Of a DNA stretch of 64,000 nt, positions 1 to 12,719 are shown in pieces. The notes under the pieces were generated by a model, which saw only the letters and a list, made by a program, of their open reading frames with translations, searched no databases and was not told the origin of the DNA. The DNA comes from Cellulomonas sp. Root485 (GTDB lineage Bacteria; Actinomycetota; Actinomycetes; Actinomycetales; Cellulomonadaceae). The stretch's first letter is position 1. Every line of letters starts with the position of its first letter. The stretch spans positions 102,558-166,557 of the forward strand of contig NZ_LMFC01000002.1 of NCBI RefSeq assembly GCF_001426705.1, read 5' to 3'. Position numbers and translations under genes: made by a program.

Positions 1-152
1 TGGCGGACGCGTTCCGGATCGGTGCCACGGGGGCGATCACGAGCTCGATGCTCTACTCGCCGCGCGTCGAGCACACCCTCACCGTCGGGGAGATGAAGGC
101 GCAGCTGGCCGACCTGGGCGAGCGTGTGCGCCCGGTGCACAGCGCCGACTGA
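1..152 (+). CDS. C-terminal end of an unidentified protein (partial)
   Basis: The window opens inside a reading frame of 49 codons that ends in TGA and is followed 18 bases later by a strong terminator hairpin, so it is the true end of a plus-strand gene. The visible C-terminus reads through GATGAITSSMLYSPRVEH and ends VRPVHSAD. I do not recognise the family from this fragment. It is convergent with the cellulase gene. Confidence 0.6.
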   Translation, partial: ADAFRIGATGAITSSMLYSPRVEHTLTVGEMKAQLADLGERVRPVHSAD

Positions 153-169
153 CAGCGCACGCTCACGAC

Positions 170-205
170 GGGCGCCCCCTCACCGAGGGAGGCGCCCTTC
201 GTCGT
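170..205 (+). terminator. Rho-independent-type terminator after the partial gene
   Basis: Perfect 12-bp stem (arms at 170-181 and 185-197 with one bulged A, 3-base loop), followed by TTCGTCGT. It sits just after the TGA of the first gene. Confidence 0.75.
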
Positions 206-235
206 CCCTCCCCGCCGACCCACCCTCGTGCACGC

Positions 236-276
236 CGAAGGGCGCCCACCCCGGTCAGCGAGGTGGACGCCCTTCG
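236..276. terminator. Hairpin between convergent genes, likely cellulase terminator
   Basis: Arms at 236-250 and 262-276 pair over 15 bases with a single mismatch around an 11-base loop. It lies 22 bases beyond the stop codon of the minus-strand cellulase. No clear T-run follows, as is common in high-GC actinobacteria. Confidence 0.55.
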
Positions 277-297
277 TCGTCGCGCAGTCGTCTCAGG

Positions 298-4604
<4,307 letters not shown>

Positions 4605-4745
4605 TCTCGGCTCCCGGGTCGTCGGCTGCACTGGCCTCCCACTCTGCCACCGAGCGCGCGGCAGCGCAGGGGCTGTGGCCTGCAGACCTGTGTGATCCAC
4701 GGCGTGATCTCCCTGCTCCCGAGGGCAGCGTGCGAGACTTCTCGC

Positions 4746-5285
4746 ATGTTTGCGACCCTCCACACGACCGCCGGAGACATCCGGATCGAGCTGTACCCCA
4801 ACCACGCGCCCCGCACGGTGCAGAACTTCACGGGGCTCGCCACGGGATCGACCCCGTGGACGGACCCGACCACCGGTGAGGAGCGGACCGACCCGCTGTA
4901 CGACGGCGTCGTGTTCCACCGTGTGATCTCCGGGTTCATGATCCAGGGCGGGGACCCGCTGGGCACCGGCCGCGGGGGTCCGGGGTACACGTTCGACGAC
5001 GAGATCCACCCCGAGCTGTCCTTCAACGAGCCCTACCTGCTCGCCATGGCCAACGCCGGCAAGCGCCTCGACCCCACCACGGGCAAGGTCGGCGGCACCA
5101 ACGGCTCGCAGTTCTTCATCTCCGTGGCCCCCACCGAGTGGCTCAACGGCAAGCACACGATCTTCGGCAAGGTCGCCGACGACGAGAGCCGTGCCGTGGT
5201 CGACGCCATCGAGAGCACGCGCGTGCGTCCCGGTGACCGTCCCGTCGAGGACATCGTCATCAACTCGATCACCATCGAGGACTGA
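4746..5285 (+). CDS. ppiA: Peptidyl-prolyl cis-trans isomerase, cyclophilin type
   Basis: Cytoplasmic prolyl isomerase of 179 aa that catalyses cis-trans rotation of X-Pro bonds. Family motifs are clear: FHRVISGFMIQGGDPLGTG, NGSQFFISVAP and HTIFGKV, covering the catalytic Arg/Phe/Met/Gln core. ATG at 4746 was chosen because homologues start MFATLHT and no upstream in-frame start has support. There is no strong ribosome binding site. The rhomboid gene begins eight bases after its stop, so the two are probably co-transcribed. Cyclophilin next to the pknB region is the usual actinobacterial origin-proximal order. Confidence 0.95.
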   Translation: MFATLHTTAGDIRIELYPNHAPRTVQNFTGLATGSTPWTDPTTGEERTDPLYDGVVFHRVISGFMIQGGDPLGTGRGGPGYTFDDEIHPELSFNEPYLLAMANAGKRLDPTTGKVGGTNGSQFFISVAPTEWLNGKHTIFGKVADDESRAVVDAIESTRVRPGDRPVEDIVINSITIED

Positions 5286-5292
5286 GGGCACC

Positions 5293-6180
5293 ATCAGTCA
5301 GTCCCCCGACCCGGGCGCGCCGGTCGCGCCGCCGGTCTGCCCTCGGCACCCCGACCGGGTGTCGTACGTGCGGTGCCAGCGGTGCGGCCGGCCGACCTGT
5401 CCCGAGTGCCAGCGCCAGGCCGCCGTCGGCATCCACTGCGTCGACTGCGTCGCCGAGGCCGCCCGCGCGCTGCCGACCACGCGCACCGCCCTCGGTGGCG
5501 TCCGGCACGCGGGCCGGCCGATCGTCACGCTCACGCTGATCGGCCTGTGCGTGGTCAGCTTCGTCCTGCAGCTCGTCGTGCCCACGTGGACGACGCGCTG
5601 GCTCTTCGCGCCGATCCTCCTGGTCAGCGGGACGCCCATCGTCGCGCTGGAGGAGCCGTGGCGCTTCCTCACTGCGGCGTTCCTGCACTCCCCCGGGCAG
5701 TACCTGCACATCGTGTTCAACATGATCGCGCTGTGGTTCGTGGGGCCCACGCTCGAGAACACCCTCGGCCGCGCGCGGTACATCACCCTCTACCTGATGT
5801 CGGCCGTCGGCGGCTCCGTCGGCTCGGTGCTGCTGGCCAGCGCCACGGACAGCTGGGGCGTCAGCACGGTCGGTGCGTCCGGTGCGGTGTTCGGCCTGTT
5901 CGGCGCGATGCTCGTGATCAGCAGACGCCTGGGCGGCGACGTGCGCGGCATCCTCGTGCTCATCGGCATCAACCTGGCGCTCGGGTTCGTCATGTCGGGT
6001 GTCGCCTGGCAGGCGCACCTGGGCGGGCTGGTCACCGGTGGCCTTCTCGCGGCCGCCTACGCCTACGCGCCGCCGGCCCGGCGCAAGCTCGTCGCGATCC
6101 TCGCGCCGGTGGCGCTCGGTGTCGCGCTCGTCGTGGCCACGCTGCTCACGTACGCGTCGATCGGCGTCCTCTCCTTCTGA
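5293..6180 (+). CDS. Rhomboid-family intramembrane serine protease with N-terminal zinc-binding segment
   Basis: 295-aa membrane protein. The N-terminus (about residues 14-52) has Cys/His pairs (CPRH, CQRCGRPTCPEC, CVDC) of a B-box-like zinc ribbon. At least six membrane segments follow. Rhomboid signatures are present: HIVFNMIALW in the second helix region, the nucleophile Ser196 in GASGAVFG, and His242 in AWQAHLGG. Start choice is unusual. Family members begin MSQ-, and the matching position here is ATC at 5293, with GAGGG five bases before it. The only upstream in-frame GTG (5233) would overlap ppiA by 53 bp, and the next GTG (5359) cuts into the zinc segment. Confidence 0.88.
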   Translation: MSQSPDPGAPVAPPVCPRHPDRVSYVRCQRCGRPTCPECQRQAAVGIHCVDCVAEAARALPTTRTALGGVRHAGRPIVTLTLIGLCVVSFVLQLVVPTWTTRWLFAPILLVSGTPIVALEEPWRFLTAAFLHSPGQYLHIVFNMIALWFVGPTLENTLGRARYITLYLMSAVGGSVGSVLLASATDSWGVSTVGASGAVFGLFGAMLVISRRLGGDVRGILVLIGINLALGFVMSGVAWQAHLGGLVTGGLLAAAYAYAPPARRKLVAILAPVALGVALVVATLLTYASIGVLSF

Positions 6181-6459
6181 CCGGTCCGGTGACGGCGATC
6201 CGGCGCGAGCCGCTGAACGACATCGTGCGGTGCTGCGCGCGCCCGCCGCACGATGGCCTGGAGAGCCGGTTTCGACGGCGCCAGCACCGTCCCCACCGTT
6301 CCCCACACCTGTGGAACTACAACCGTGTAGTTATCCACAGACTTGTGCACCACTGGGGACAGAGCCGATGTTCCTGCAGGTCAGAAACGCTGGTTGTGGA
6401 CAGGTCGTCGGGTGAGGGTGGGGACGAAGCGGACATCGGGCGGGCCGGCCCCGGGGTCG
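6181..6459. promoter_or_regulatory. Convergent intergenic region with DnaA-box-like sites and a palindrome
   Basis: Gene-free stretch between the 3' ends of the rhomboid gene and crgA. It has a consensus DnaA box TTATCCACA at 6331-6339 and a related reverse-strand copy TGTGGACAG at 6395-6403. A perfect inverted repeat AACTACA/TGTAGTT lies at 6315-6321 and 6326-6332, extendable by GTGG/CCAC on either side. The stretch is locally AT-richer than its surroundings. Because it lies between two gene ends it is unlikely to be a promoter. Confidence 0.45.
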
Positions 6460-6492
6460 ACGAAGGCGCCGCCCGCGAGTGCGGACGGCGCC
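6460..6492 (-). terminator. crgA terminator hairpin
   Basis: Stem of 12 bp with one mismatch (arms about 6465-6476 and 6481-6492, loop GAGT), 19 bases past the crgA stop and followed on the minus strand by TTCGTCG. Confidence 0.65.
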
Positions 6493-6511
6493 CATGGACG
6501 TGCGACCGGCG

Positions 6512-6760
6512 TCAGCGCCAGCGCGTGGTCATGGCGAACCCGGCGACGATGAAGCCGAACCCGATGAGCAGGTTCCACTGGTCGATGCCCGGGATCGGGT
6601 ACTGCGACTGCGTGAGGTACGTGACGACGATCCAGGCCAGTCCGAGGATCATCAGCCCGAGCATCACGGGGAGGAACCAGGGTGCGTTGACCTTGGGTCC
6701 CGTCGACTTGGCGGGCGGCGGTGTGTACGTCGCCTTCTTGCGCGACTTCGACTCAGGCAC
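6512..6760 (-). CDS. crgA: Cell division protein CrgA
   Basis: 82-aa actinobacterial septation regulator that recruits or restrains FtsZ, PBPs and other divisome parts at the membrane. The start is GTG at 6760 with AGGAG eight bases upstream. The N-terminus is basic (PESKSRKKATYTPPP). Two membrane helices follow (WFLPVMLGLMILGLAWIVV and LIGFGFIVAGFAM) separated by the typical NLLIG turn region. Length and topology match the family. Its place beside the pknA/pknB operon is the conserved actinobacterial arrangement. Confidence 0.95.
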   Translation of the reverse strand: MPESKSRKKATYTPPPAKSTGPKVNAPWFLPVMLGLMILGLAWIVVTYLTQSQYPIPGIDQWNLLIGFGFIVAGFAMTTRWR

Positions 6761-6969
6761 GTCCGGTGCTCCTGTCCTGCGGCGATGCGGCCCTCGGGCC
6801 ACGGGGGACCACGCGGGTGACGTCGTGGTCGTAGGGCGGTCGATCATGTTGCGACGGGACCGCATCGTCACGGACTCGTCGCTTCGTGACCTAGCGTAGT
6901 GCCCGCCCGTACTGTGCCCGACGTCGCACCCGCACCCCGTCGTCGGGCGTCCCGTCCCAGGAGCCGTTC

Positions 6970-7797
6970 GTGACCGACCACCCGCACCGCGCGCGTCGCT
7001 TCGTCGCGCGCGGCACGCTGTCGGTCGCGCTCGTCCTGGCACTGTCAGGTGCGCTCTTCGCGGCGAACGCCAAGTTCGCGCGGGCGTCCGGCGAGCGCCA
7101 CCCGCAGGACCTGAAGGAGCTGGCCCAGGTCGAGACGGAACGGGTGGAGCGGCTGTCCTCCGAGGTCGACTCCCTGCGCGCGGTCGTCGACGACCTGACG
7201 GCGAGCGAGAACGCCGGGACGCCCGTGGGCGAGCCCAGCACCGCGTACGTCGTCGAGGGCGGGATCGTGCCCGTCACCGGGCCGGGCGTGACCGTGCGTC
7301 TCGACGACGCACCCGCCGACTCCCCGCGACGCGAGGACGCGCTGGCCGACACGCTCGTGGTGCACCAGCAGGACCTGCAGGCCGTGATGAACGCCCTGTG
7401 GGCCGGCGGTGCCGAGGCGATGACGCTGATGGACCAGCGGGTGATCTCGACGAGCGCCTTCCAGTGCGTCGGCAACGTCCTGAAGCTGCACGGGCGGGTG
7501 TACTCACCGCCGTACGTGGTGCAGGCGATCGGCGACCCGGGCGACCTGCGCAAGGCCCTGAACGCGTCGCCGGCCGTCCAGCTGTACCTGCGTGACGCCG
7601 CGGAGGTGGGCCTGGGCTGGTCCGTCACGGACGCGGACCAGCCGCTCGAGCTCGCCGCCTACTCGGGCACCACCGAGCTGAGCTCCGCGACGGTTCCCGA
7701 CGGCATCGAGATCCTTCCTGGGCTGGAGGCGGCCGAGGAGGCCCAGCGGGCCAGTACCGGACCCACCAGCACGCCCGGACCCGAGGACAAGCAGTGA
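6970..7797 (+). CDS. DUF881 family membrane-anchored protein
   Basis: 275 aa starting at GTG 6970 with AGGAG eight bases upstream. One N-terminal membrane helix (about 15-33) precedes a coiled coil (about 45-75, ELAQVETERVERLSSEVDSL). The globular DUF881/YlxW-like domain follows, with VTGPGVTVRLDDAP, LWAGGAEAMTLMDQRV and PPYVVQAIGDP. The family's biochemical role is unknown. Members sit beside cell-division or sortase genes in actinobacteria. Its stop overlaps the sortase start (GTGA), indicating translational coupling. Confidence 0.88.
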   Translation: MTDHPHRARRFVARGTLSVALVLALSGALFAANAKFARASGERHPQDLKELAQVETERVERLSSEVDSLRAVVDDLTASENAGTPVGEPSTAYVVEGGIVPVTGPGVTVRLDDAPADSPRREDALADTLVVHQQDLQAVMNALWAGGAEAMTLMDQRVISTSAFQCVGNVLKLHGRVYSPPYVVQAIGDPGDLRKALNASPAVQLYLRDAAEVGLGWSVTDADQPLELAAYSGTTELSSATVPDGIEILPGLEAAEEAQRASTGPTSTPGPEDKQ

Positions 7798-8600
7798 GCA
7801 GCGAGACGACGACCGAGCCGGCTCCGCTCAGCCGGCGCGAGCGCCGCAAGGCGGGCCGCAGCCATGCCCGCGACGTGGCCTACGGGATCGTCGGGGTGAT
7901 CGGCGAGCTGCTGATCACGCTCGGCGTCCTGCTCTTCGCGTTCCTGCTGTGGCAGCTGTGGTGGACGGACGTCGTCGGCAACCGGGTGCAGGCCGACATC
8001 GTGGCGGAGCTCCCGTTCGAACCGGTGCCGACGGCCACACCGACCGCTTCCGGTGCACCCGCCGGACCCGTCGTCGCGCCGCCGCGTCGCGACGAGCCGC
8101 CCGTCATGGCGGAGCCGCCGCACGCCACGACGTTCGCGACGATCCAGGTGCCGCGCTGGGCGGGTGAGCCGGAACGCCCGATCAGCCAGGGGACCGACCG
8201 GGCGACGGTGCTCGACGTGCTCGGCGCCGGACACTACGAGGGCACGGCGATGCCCGGGGGGCTCGGCAACTTCGCCGTCGCCGGCCACCGGACCACGTAC
8301 GCCAAGCCGTTCAACCGGGTCGAGGAGCTGCAGGTCGGGGACCCGCTGGTCATCCGGACGACCGACAACATCTGGTACGTCTACCGGGTGACGTCGACGG
8401 AGATCGTGGACCCGTCGAACGTCGGCGTCATCGCGCCCGTGCCCGGCGACCCCGGCGCGGTGCCCACCGAACGCCTGATCACGCTGACCACCTGCCACCC
8501 GATGTTCTCCGCACGGGAGCGGTTCATCGTGCACGGCGTCCTGGACTACTGGGCGCCCACCTCGGACGGGACCCCGGCCGAGCTGCTCGGTGGCGCATGA
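7794..8600 (+). CDS. srtE: Class E sortase
   Basis: 268-aa membrane transpeptidase that attaches LAXTG-type proteins to peptidoglycan. It has a cytoplasmic basic N-terminus, a membrane helix (about 30-55) and a Pro/Ala linker. The extracellular sortase domain carries catalytic His165 (AVAGHRTTY), Cys234 in TLTTCHP and Arg243 (SARERFIVHG), the standard triad with the class E TLTTC motif. GTG at 7794 overlaps the DUF881 stop. A 52-aa membrane peptide and pabA follow, giving a four-gene run. No clear LAXTG substrate is seen in the window. Confidence 0.92.
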   Translation: MSSETTTEPAPLSRRERRKAGRSHARDVAYGIVGVIGELLITLGVLLFAFLLWQLWWTDVVGNRVQADIVAELPFEPVPTATPTASGAPAGPVVAPPRRDEPPVMAEPPHATTFATIQVPRWAGEPERPISQGTDRATVLDVLGAGHYEGTAMPGGLGNFAVAGHRTTYAKPFNRVEELQVGDPLVIRTTDNIWYVYRVTSTEIVDPSNVGVIAPVPGDPGAVPTERLITLTTCHPMFSARERFIVHGVLDYWAPTSDGTPAELLGGA

Positions 8601-8631
8601 TGGTCACCTGCACGAGGGACGGAGGACGCTG

Positions 8632-8790
8632 ATGTACGGATGGCTGTGGCACCGGCTGCCCGGACCCGCCGCCGTGCGCGCGCTGATCCTCACGGTCGCG
8701 GCACTCGCTGTGCTGGCGGCGTGCTTCCTGTGGGTGTTCCCGGCGGTCGCGCCGTTCATGCCGTTCAACGAGACCACGGTGGGTGAGTGA
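8632..8790 (+). CDS. Small single-pass membrane protein
   Basis: 52 aa from ATG 8632, preceded by a strong GGAGG six bases upstream. A single hydrophobic helix (AVRALILTVAALAVLAACFLW) lies near the centre, and the C-terminus FNETTVGE is short and polar. Small proteins of this kind commonly lie between sortase and the glutamine amidotransferase in this actinobacterial block. Function unknown. Confidence 0.75.
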   Translation: MYGWLWHRLPGPAAVRALILTVAALAVLAACFLWVFPAVAPFMPFNETTVGE

Positions 8791-8791
8791 G

Positions 8792-9415
8792 ATGACGCGG
8801 ATCCTGGTGATCGACAACTACGACTCGTTCGTCTACACGATCGTCGGCTACCTCAACCAGCTCGGCGCGGAGACGGTCGTGGTCCGCAACGACGCGGTGC
8901 CGCCCGTGGCGGAGCGCACCGGGTTCGACGGTGTGCTGGTGAGCCCTGGTCCCGGTACGCCTGCCGACGCCGGCGAGAGCATGCAGGTCATCCGCGACTG
9001 CGCCGACGCGGGCCTGCCGATGCTCGGGGTGTGCCTGGGCCACCAGGCGCTCGGCGAGGTGTTCGGCGGCACCGTCACGCACGCCCCGGAGCTCATGCAC
9101 GGCAAGACCAGCCAGGTGGAGCACAAGGGCGAGGGTGTGCTCGCCGGACTGCCTTACCCGTTCACCGCCACGCGCTACCACTCGCTCGCAGTCGTCAACG
9201 ACACGGTGAGCGACGAGCTCGAGGTCACGGCCACCGCCCACGGGATCATCATGGGTCTGCAGCACGTGAGCCTCCCGCTGCACGGGGTGCAGTTCCACCC
9301 TGAGTCGGTGCTCACCGAGGGCGGCCACCGCCTGCTCGCCAACTGGCTCGAGATCTGCGGCGACGACCAGGCCGTGGCGCGCTCCGAGGGGCTGCACCCG
9401 CTCGTCCGCCTCTGA
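8792..9415 (+). CDS. pabA: Glutamine amidotransferase subunit of aminodeoxychorismate/anthranilate synthase
   Basis: 207-aa class I glutamine amidotransferase that releases ammonia from glutamine for the chorismate-using partner (PabB or TrpE, not in this window). The triad is intact: Cys81 in GVCLGHQALG, His169 and Glu171 in VQFHPES. ATG 8792 was chosen because homologues begin MTRILV-DNYDSF. A GTG at 8783 in the same frame is possible. It ends at a terminator shared with pknB. Sequence alone does not separate PabA from TrpG. Confidence 0.92.
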   Translation: MTRILVIDNYDSFVYTIVGYLNQLGAETVVVRNDAVPPVAERTGFDGVLVSPGPGTPADAGESMQVIRDCADAGLPMLGVCLGHQALGEVFGGTVTHAPELMHGKTSQVEHKGEGVLAGLPYPFTATRYHSLAVVNDTVSDELEVTATAHGIIMGLQHVSLPLHGVQFHPESVLTEGGHRLLANWLEICGDDQAVARSEGLHPLVRL

Positions 9416-9420
9416 CGCAC

Positions 9421-9458
9421 GACGAAGGGGCCGTCCCAGCCGGGACGGCCCCTTCGTC
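9421..9458. terminator. Bidirectional terminator between pabA and pknB
   Basis: Perfect 17-bp inverted repeat (arms 9421-9437 and 9442-9458, loop AGCC). The stem begins and ends with GACGAAGG/CCTTCGTC, so it can work for both converging transcripts. Confidence 0.9.
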
Positions 9459-9462
9459 ATGC

Positions 9463-11457
9463 TCAGGTGTTCGTCGGTTTCGGCGTCGGGTTGCCCGCCG
9501 GCCCCTTCGCCACGTGGATGTCGATCTGCTGGTCCAGCGGGACCTCGTCGCCCGACGTGGGATCGGTCCGGATCACGGTGCCGACGGGGGACTCGGACTG
9601 GTCGTCGATCCGGTTGAAGTTGCTCAGCCCGAGCGCCTGCAGCTGCTGCACCACCTGGTCGTACGTCTTGCCGACCAGGTCGTTCGGGATGATCGCCGTG
9701 GTCGGTGCGATGGCGACCTGCAGGTTGATGACCCGGCCCTGCTTGACGGGCGTGCCCGCGGGGACGTCCTGCGCGACGACCGCGTCGGGCGCCTGGCTGG
9801 TGGACTCGACCGGCGACGTGTTGACCTGCAGCTTGGCGTCGTTGAGGACCTGCGTCGCCTCGGCCTTCGTCTTCCCGACGACATCCGGGACCAGCACGTT
9901 GCCCGTGGACACGAAGAGGGTGACGCTGGACCCGGCGCTCACGGAGGTGCCCGAGGCGGGGTCGGTCTTGGTGACCTGACCCTGGGGGTAGGCGGGGTTG
10001 TCGTCGTCCTGCCGGTTGGCCGAGACGGTCAGACCCGCGTCCGTCAGGATGTCGGTCGCCTCCTGCTCGGTCCTCCCGGCGACGTCCGGCACGGCCAGGC
10101 TGGCAGGCCCGGTCGAGATGATGGCCTTCACGGACGACTCGGGCTCCACCGGGGTGCCCTCGGCCGGTTCGGTGCGGATGACGTGCCCGGACGCGACCTC
10201 GTCGCTCGCCTCTTCTGCCCGGTCGTACACGAGGTCCGCATCGGTGATCTTCTGCTTGGCGTCGGCCTCCAGCATCCCGGCGACGGCCGGCACGGCCACG
10301 GTCGTGTCCGGGGCGGTCTTGTTCGCGTTCGCGATCAGCAACGCGACGATCCCCGCCACCGCGAGCACGGCGATCGCGATGAGGAGGGGCAGCAACCAGG
10401 GCCGCTTGTTCTCCTCCTCCTCGACGTCCGGGCCTGTCGTCGCCACTGCGGCGCCGGTGGACGCCCACGGCGACGTGGCGGGCGGCATCGTCTGCGTCGT
10501 CGCGACCGGCGGGGCCATGACCTGCGTGGCCTCGGTGGCGGGCGTCGCCAGGAGCGCCGCGGCGGCGAGCGCCCCGACTGCGGGCGCACCCACGGCACCG
10601 CCGCGCACGGCGGCCTCCAGGTCGGAGCGGAACTCGGCGGCGCTGGAGTAGCGGGAGTCACGCTCCTTGGCCAGGGCCTTGAGCGTGATGCGGTCGAGCG
10701 AGTCCGGCACGTCGGAGGCGAACGTCGACGGCACCGGCGCGGCCTCCCGGACATGCTGGTAGGCCACGGCCACCGGCGAGTCGCCGGTGAACGGCGGGCG
10801 GCCGGTGAGCAGCTCGAAGAGCAGGCAGCCGGTGGAGTACAGGTCGGAGCGGGCGTCCACGGTCTCGCCGCGCGCCTGCTCCGGCGACAGGTACTGCGCG
10901 GTGCCGATGACGGCCTGCGTCTGGGTCATGGTCGCGGCGGAGTCGGCCATCGCGCGGGCGATGCCGAAGTCCATGACCTTGACCGCACCCGTCGGGGTGA
11001 GCATGACGTTGGCGGGCTTGATGTCGCGGTGCACGATGCCCGCGTGGTGCGAGTACTCGAGGGCGGACAGGACGCCGGAGGTGATCTCCACGGCCTCCTC
11101 GATCGGCACGGCGTGGCCGTCGCGCAGGATGTCCCGCACCGTGTGGCCCTCGACGTACTCCATGACGATGAACGGGACGTGGGCGACGACGCCCGTCGGC
11201 TCCGTGAAGACGTCCTCGCCGGTGTCGTAGACCGAGACGATCGCGGGGTGGTTCAGCGCGGCGGCGGACTGCGCCTCGCGCCGGAACCGGTTCTGGAACG
11301 ACGGGTCCCGGGCCAGGTCGGAGCGCAGGATCTTGATGGCCACCGTGCGACCGAGCCGGGTGTCGTGGCCGATGTGCACCTCGGCCATGCCACCACGGCC
11401 GATGAGCTCGCCGACCTCGTACCGTCCGGCGAGGGTGCGGGATCCGTCGTCCACCAC
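9463..11457 (-). CDS. pknB: Ser/Thr protein kinase PknB with four PASTA domains
   Basis: 664-aa transmembrane receptor kinase that senses peptidoglycan fragments and lipid II through its PASTA repeats and phosphorylates cell-wall and division proteins. The kinase domain spans about 12-275, with GRGGMAEV (Gly loop), Lys42, HRDIKPANV (143-151) and DFG. The juxtamembrane linker is Thr/Pro-rich. One membrane helix (about 340-362) is followed by four PASTA domains to the C-terminus. The start GTG shares one base with the pknA stop (TAGTG). A second in-frame GTG follows directly. It is the last gene of the fhaA-pknB operon. Confidence 0.97.
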   Translation of the reverse strand: MVDDGSRTLAGRYEVGELIGRGGMAEVHIGHDTRLGRTVAIKILRSDLARDPSFQNRFRREAQSAAALNHPAIVSVYDTGEDVFTEPTGVVAHVPFIVMEYVEGHTVRDILRDGHAVPIEEAVEITSGVLSALEYSHHAGIVHRDIKPANVMLTPTGAVKVMDFGIARAMADSAATMTQTQAVIGTAQYLSPEQARGETVDARSDLYSTGCLLFELLTGRPPFTGDSPVAVAYQHVREAAPVPSTFASDVPDSLDRITLKALAKERDSRYSSAAEFRSDLEAAVRGGAVGAPAVGALAAAALLATPATEATQVMAPPVATTQTMPPATSPWASTGAAVATTGPDVEEEENKRPWLLPLLIAIAVLAVAGIVALLIANANKTAPDTTVAVPAVAGMLEADAKQKITDADLVYDRAEEASDEVASGHVIRTEPAEGTPVEPESSVKAIISTGPASLAVPDVAGRTEQEATDILTDAGLTVSANRQDDDNPAYPQGQVTKTDPASGTSVSAGSSVTLFVSTGNVLVPDVVGKTKAEATQVLNDAKLQVNTSPVESTSQAPDAVVAQDVPAGTPVKQGRVINLQVAIAPTTAIIPNDLVGKTYDQVVQQLQALGLSNFNRIDDQSESPVGTVIRTDPTSGDEVPLDQQIDIHVAKGPAGNPTPKPTNT

Positions 11458-12719
11458 TAGGCGTCCTTTGCTTCCGTCGATGCAGGGTTCGCGGCGAACG
11501 CCGTGGACCCGTTGTCGGTGATCATCCCATCCCGGGCATCGGCACGAGGGTAGTGGGCCACGGAGGCCACGAGCTGAGTTCGGTCCTGCGCAGGTCCGTC
11601 GGCGTTGGTGATCCTCGTCGCAAGGGCTGCGCCCAGCAGGCCGATGAGCAGCAGGACGAGCGCGAGGAGCGGCCACGACAGCCGGCCGGTCCGGCCCAGC
11701 CGCACCCCGGTGGTCGTCGACGCCCGGCGGGCTGCCGCGCGACCCGTGGGCTCCTCGGTCCGGCGGGTCCGCCGTGGCGGGTACGACGGCGGGGGACCGG
11801 CGGGCGCGTCGACCGGCGCGGACGTGGAGGTGGACGCGGTCGCGAACGTGTCCGGGGTGCGCTGCAGCTTGCTGATCAGCACCGGGATGCCCGAGGGCGG
11901 CGTGCGCGGGACCAGCTTGTCCAGCAGCTGCGCCAGCTCCTCGCCCGACGCCGGCCGCGCGGTCGGCTCCTTGGAGAGCAGCCGCAGGACCAGGGCGGCC
12001 AGCGGCTTGTCGACGCTCGCGGGCAGGGGCGGGACGGCGTTGTTCACGTGGGCCACGGCGATGTCGACCGCCGTCGGGCCGGTGAAGGGCCGGTGCCCGA
12101 CGAGCGCCTCGTACGCGATGATCCCCAGCGAGTAGAGGTCCGACAGTGGCGTCGCGGGCTTGCCGACGGCCTGCTCGGGCGACAGGTACTGCGCCGTGCC
12201 CATCACCATGCCCGTGGCGGTCATCGTGACCTGGTTGCGGGCCAGCGAGACGCCGAAGTCGGTGATCTTCACGCGCCCGCCGCGGCCGAGCAGGATGTTG
12301 CCCGGCTTGACGTCGCGGTGGACCACGCCCGCCAGGTGCGCGGCGTGCAGGGCGCGCGCCGTCTGGGCGAGGATCGGCAGCAGGCGCCGGGTGGGCAGCA
12401 CGGGCTCGCGCTCGAGCAGGTCGGACAGCGGCTCGCCGACGACGAGCTCCATGATCAGGAAGCCGGAGCCCTCCTGCTCGCCGTAGTCGAACAGCTGCGC
12501 GATGTTGGGGTGCGACAGGGACGCGGAGTTGCGGGCCTCGGTGCGGAACCGTTCGAGGAAGCCGCGGTCGCCCGCGAACTCCGAGCGCAGCACCTTGACC
12601 GCGACCGGGCGGGCGAGGGCGTCGTCGTACCCCTCCCACACCTCGCCCATGCCGCCGACGGCGATCTGCCGGACCAGCCGGTAGCGCTCGCCGAGCAGGA
12701 GACCCGATGCCGTCTTCAC
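11457..12719 (-). CDS. pknA: Ser/Thr protein kinase PknA
   Basis: 420-aa membrane kinase. The catalytic domain lies at about 10-275, with VGGMGEV, Lys42, HRDVKPGN (134-141) and the DFGVS activation segment with MTATGMVMGT. A proline-rich linker and a single membrane helix (WPLLALVLLLIGLLGAALA, about 355-375) are followed by a short external tail without PASTA repeats, as in mycobacterial PknA. GTG at 12719 overlaps the pbpA stop (GTGA). It works with PknB in controlling cell shape and division. Confidence 0.95.
   Translation of the reverse strand: MKTASGLLLGERYRLVRQIAVGGMGEVWEGYDDALARPVAVKVLRSEFAGDRGFLERFRTEARNSASLSHPNIAQLFDYGEQEGSGFLIMELVVGEPLSDLLEREPVLPTRRLLPILAQTARALHAAHLAGVVHRDVKPGNILLGRGGRVKITDFGVSLARNQVTMTATGMVMGTAQYLSPEQAVGKPATPLSDLYSLGIIAYEALVGHRPFTGPTAVDIAVAHVNNAVPPLPASVDKPLAALVLRLLSKEPTARPASGEELAQLLDKLVPRTPPSGIPVLISKLQRTPDTFATASTSTSAPVDAPAGPPPSYPPRRTRRTEEPTGRAAARRASTTTGVRLGRTGRLSWPLLALVLLLIGLLGAALATRITNADGPAQDRTQLVASVAHYPRADARDGMITDNGSTAFAANPASTEAKDA

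Noticed and set aside
6315..6332. ParB binding site
   Set aside because: The palindrome AACTACA..TGTAGTT does not match the ParS consensus of GTTTCACGTGAAAC type.
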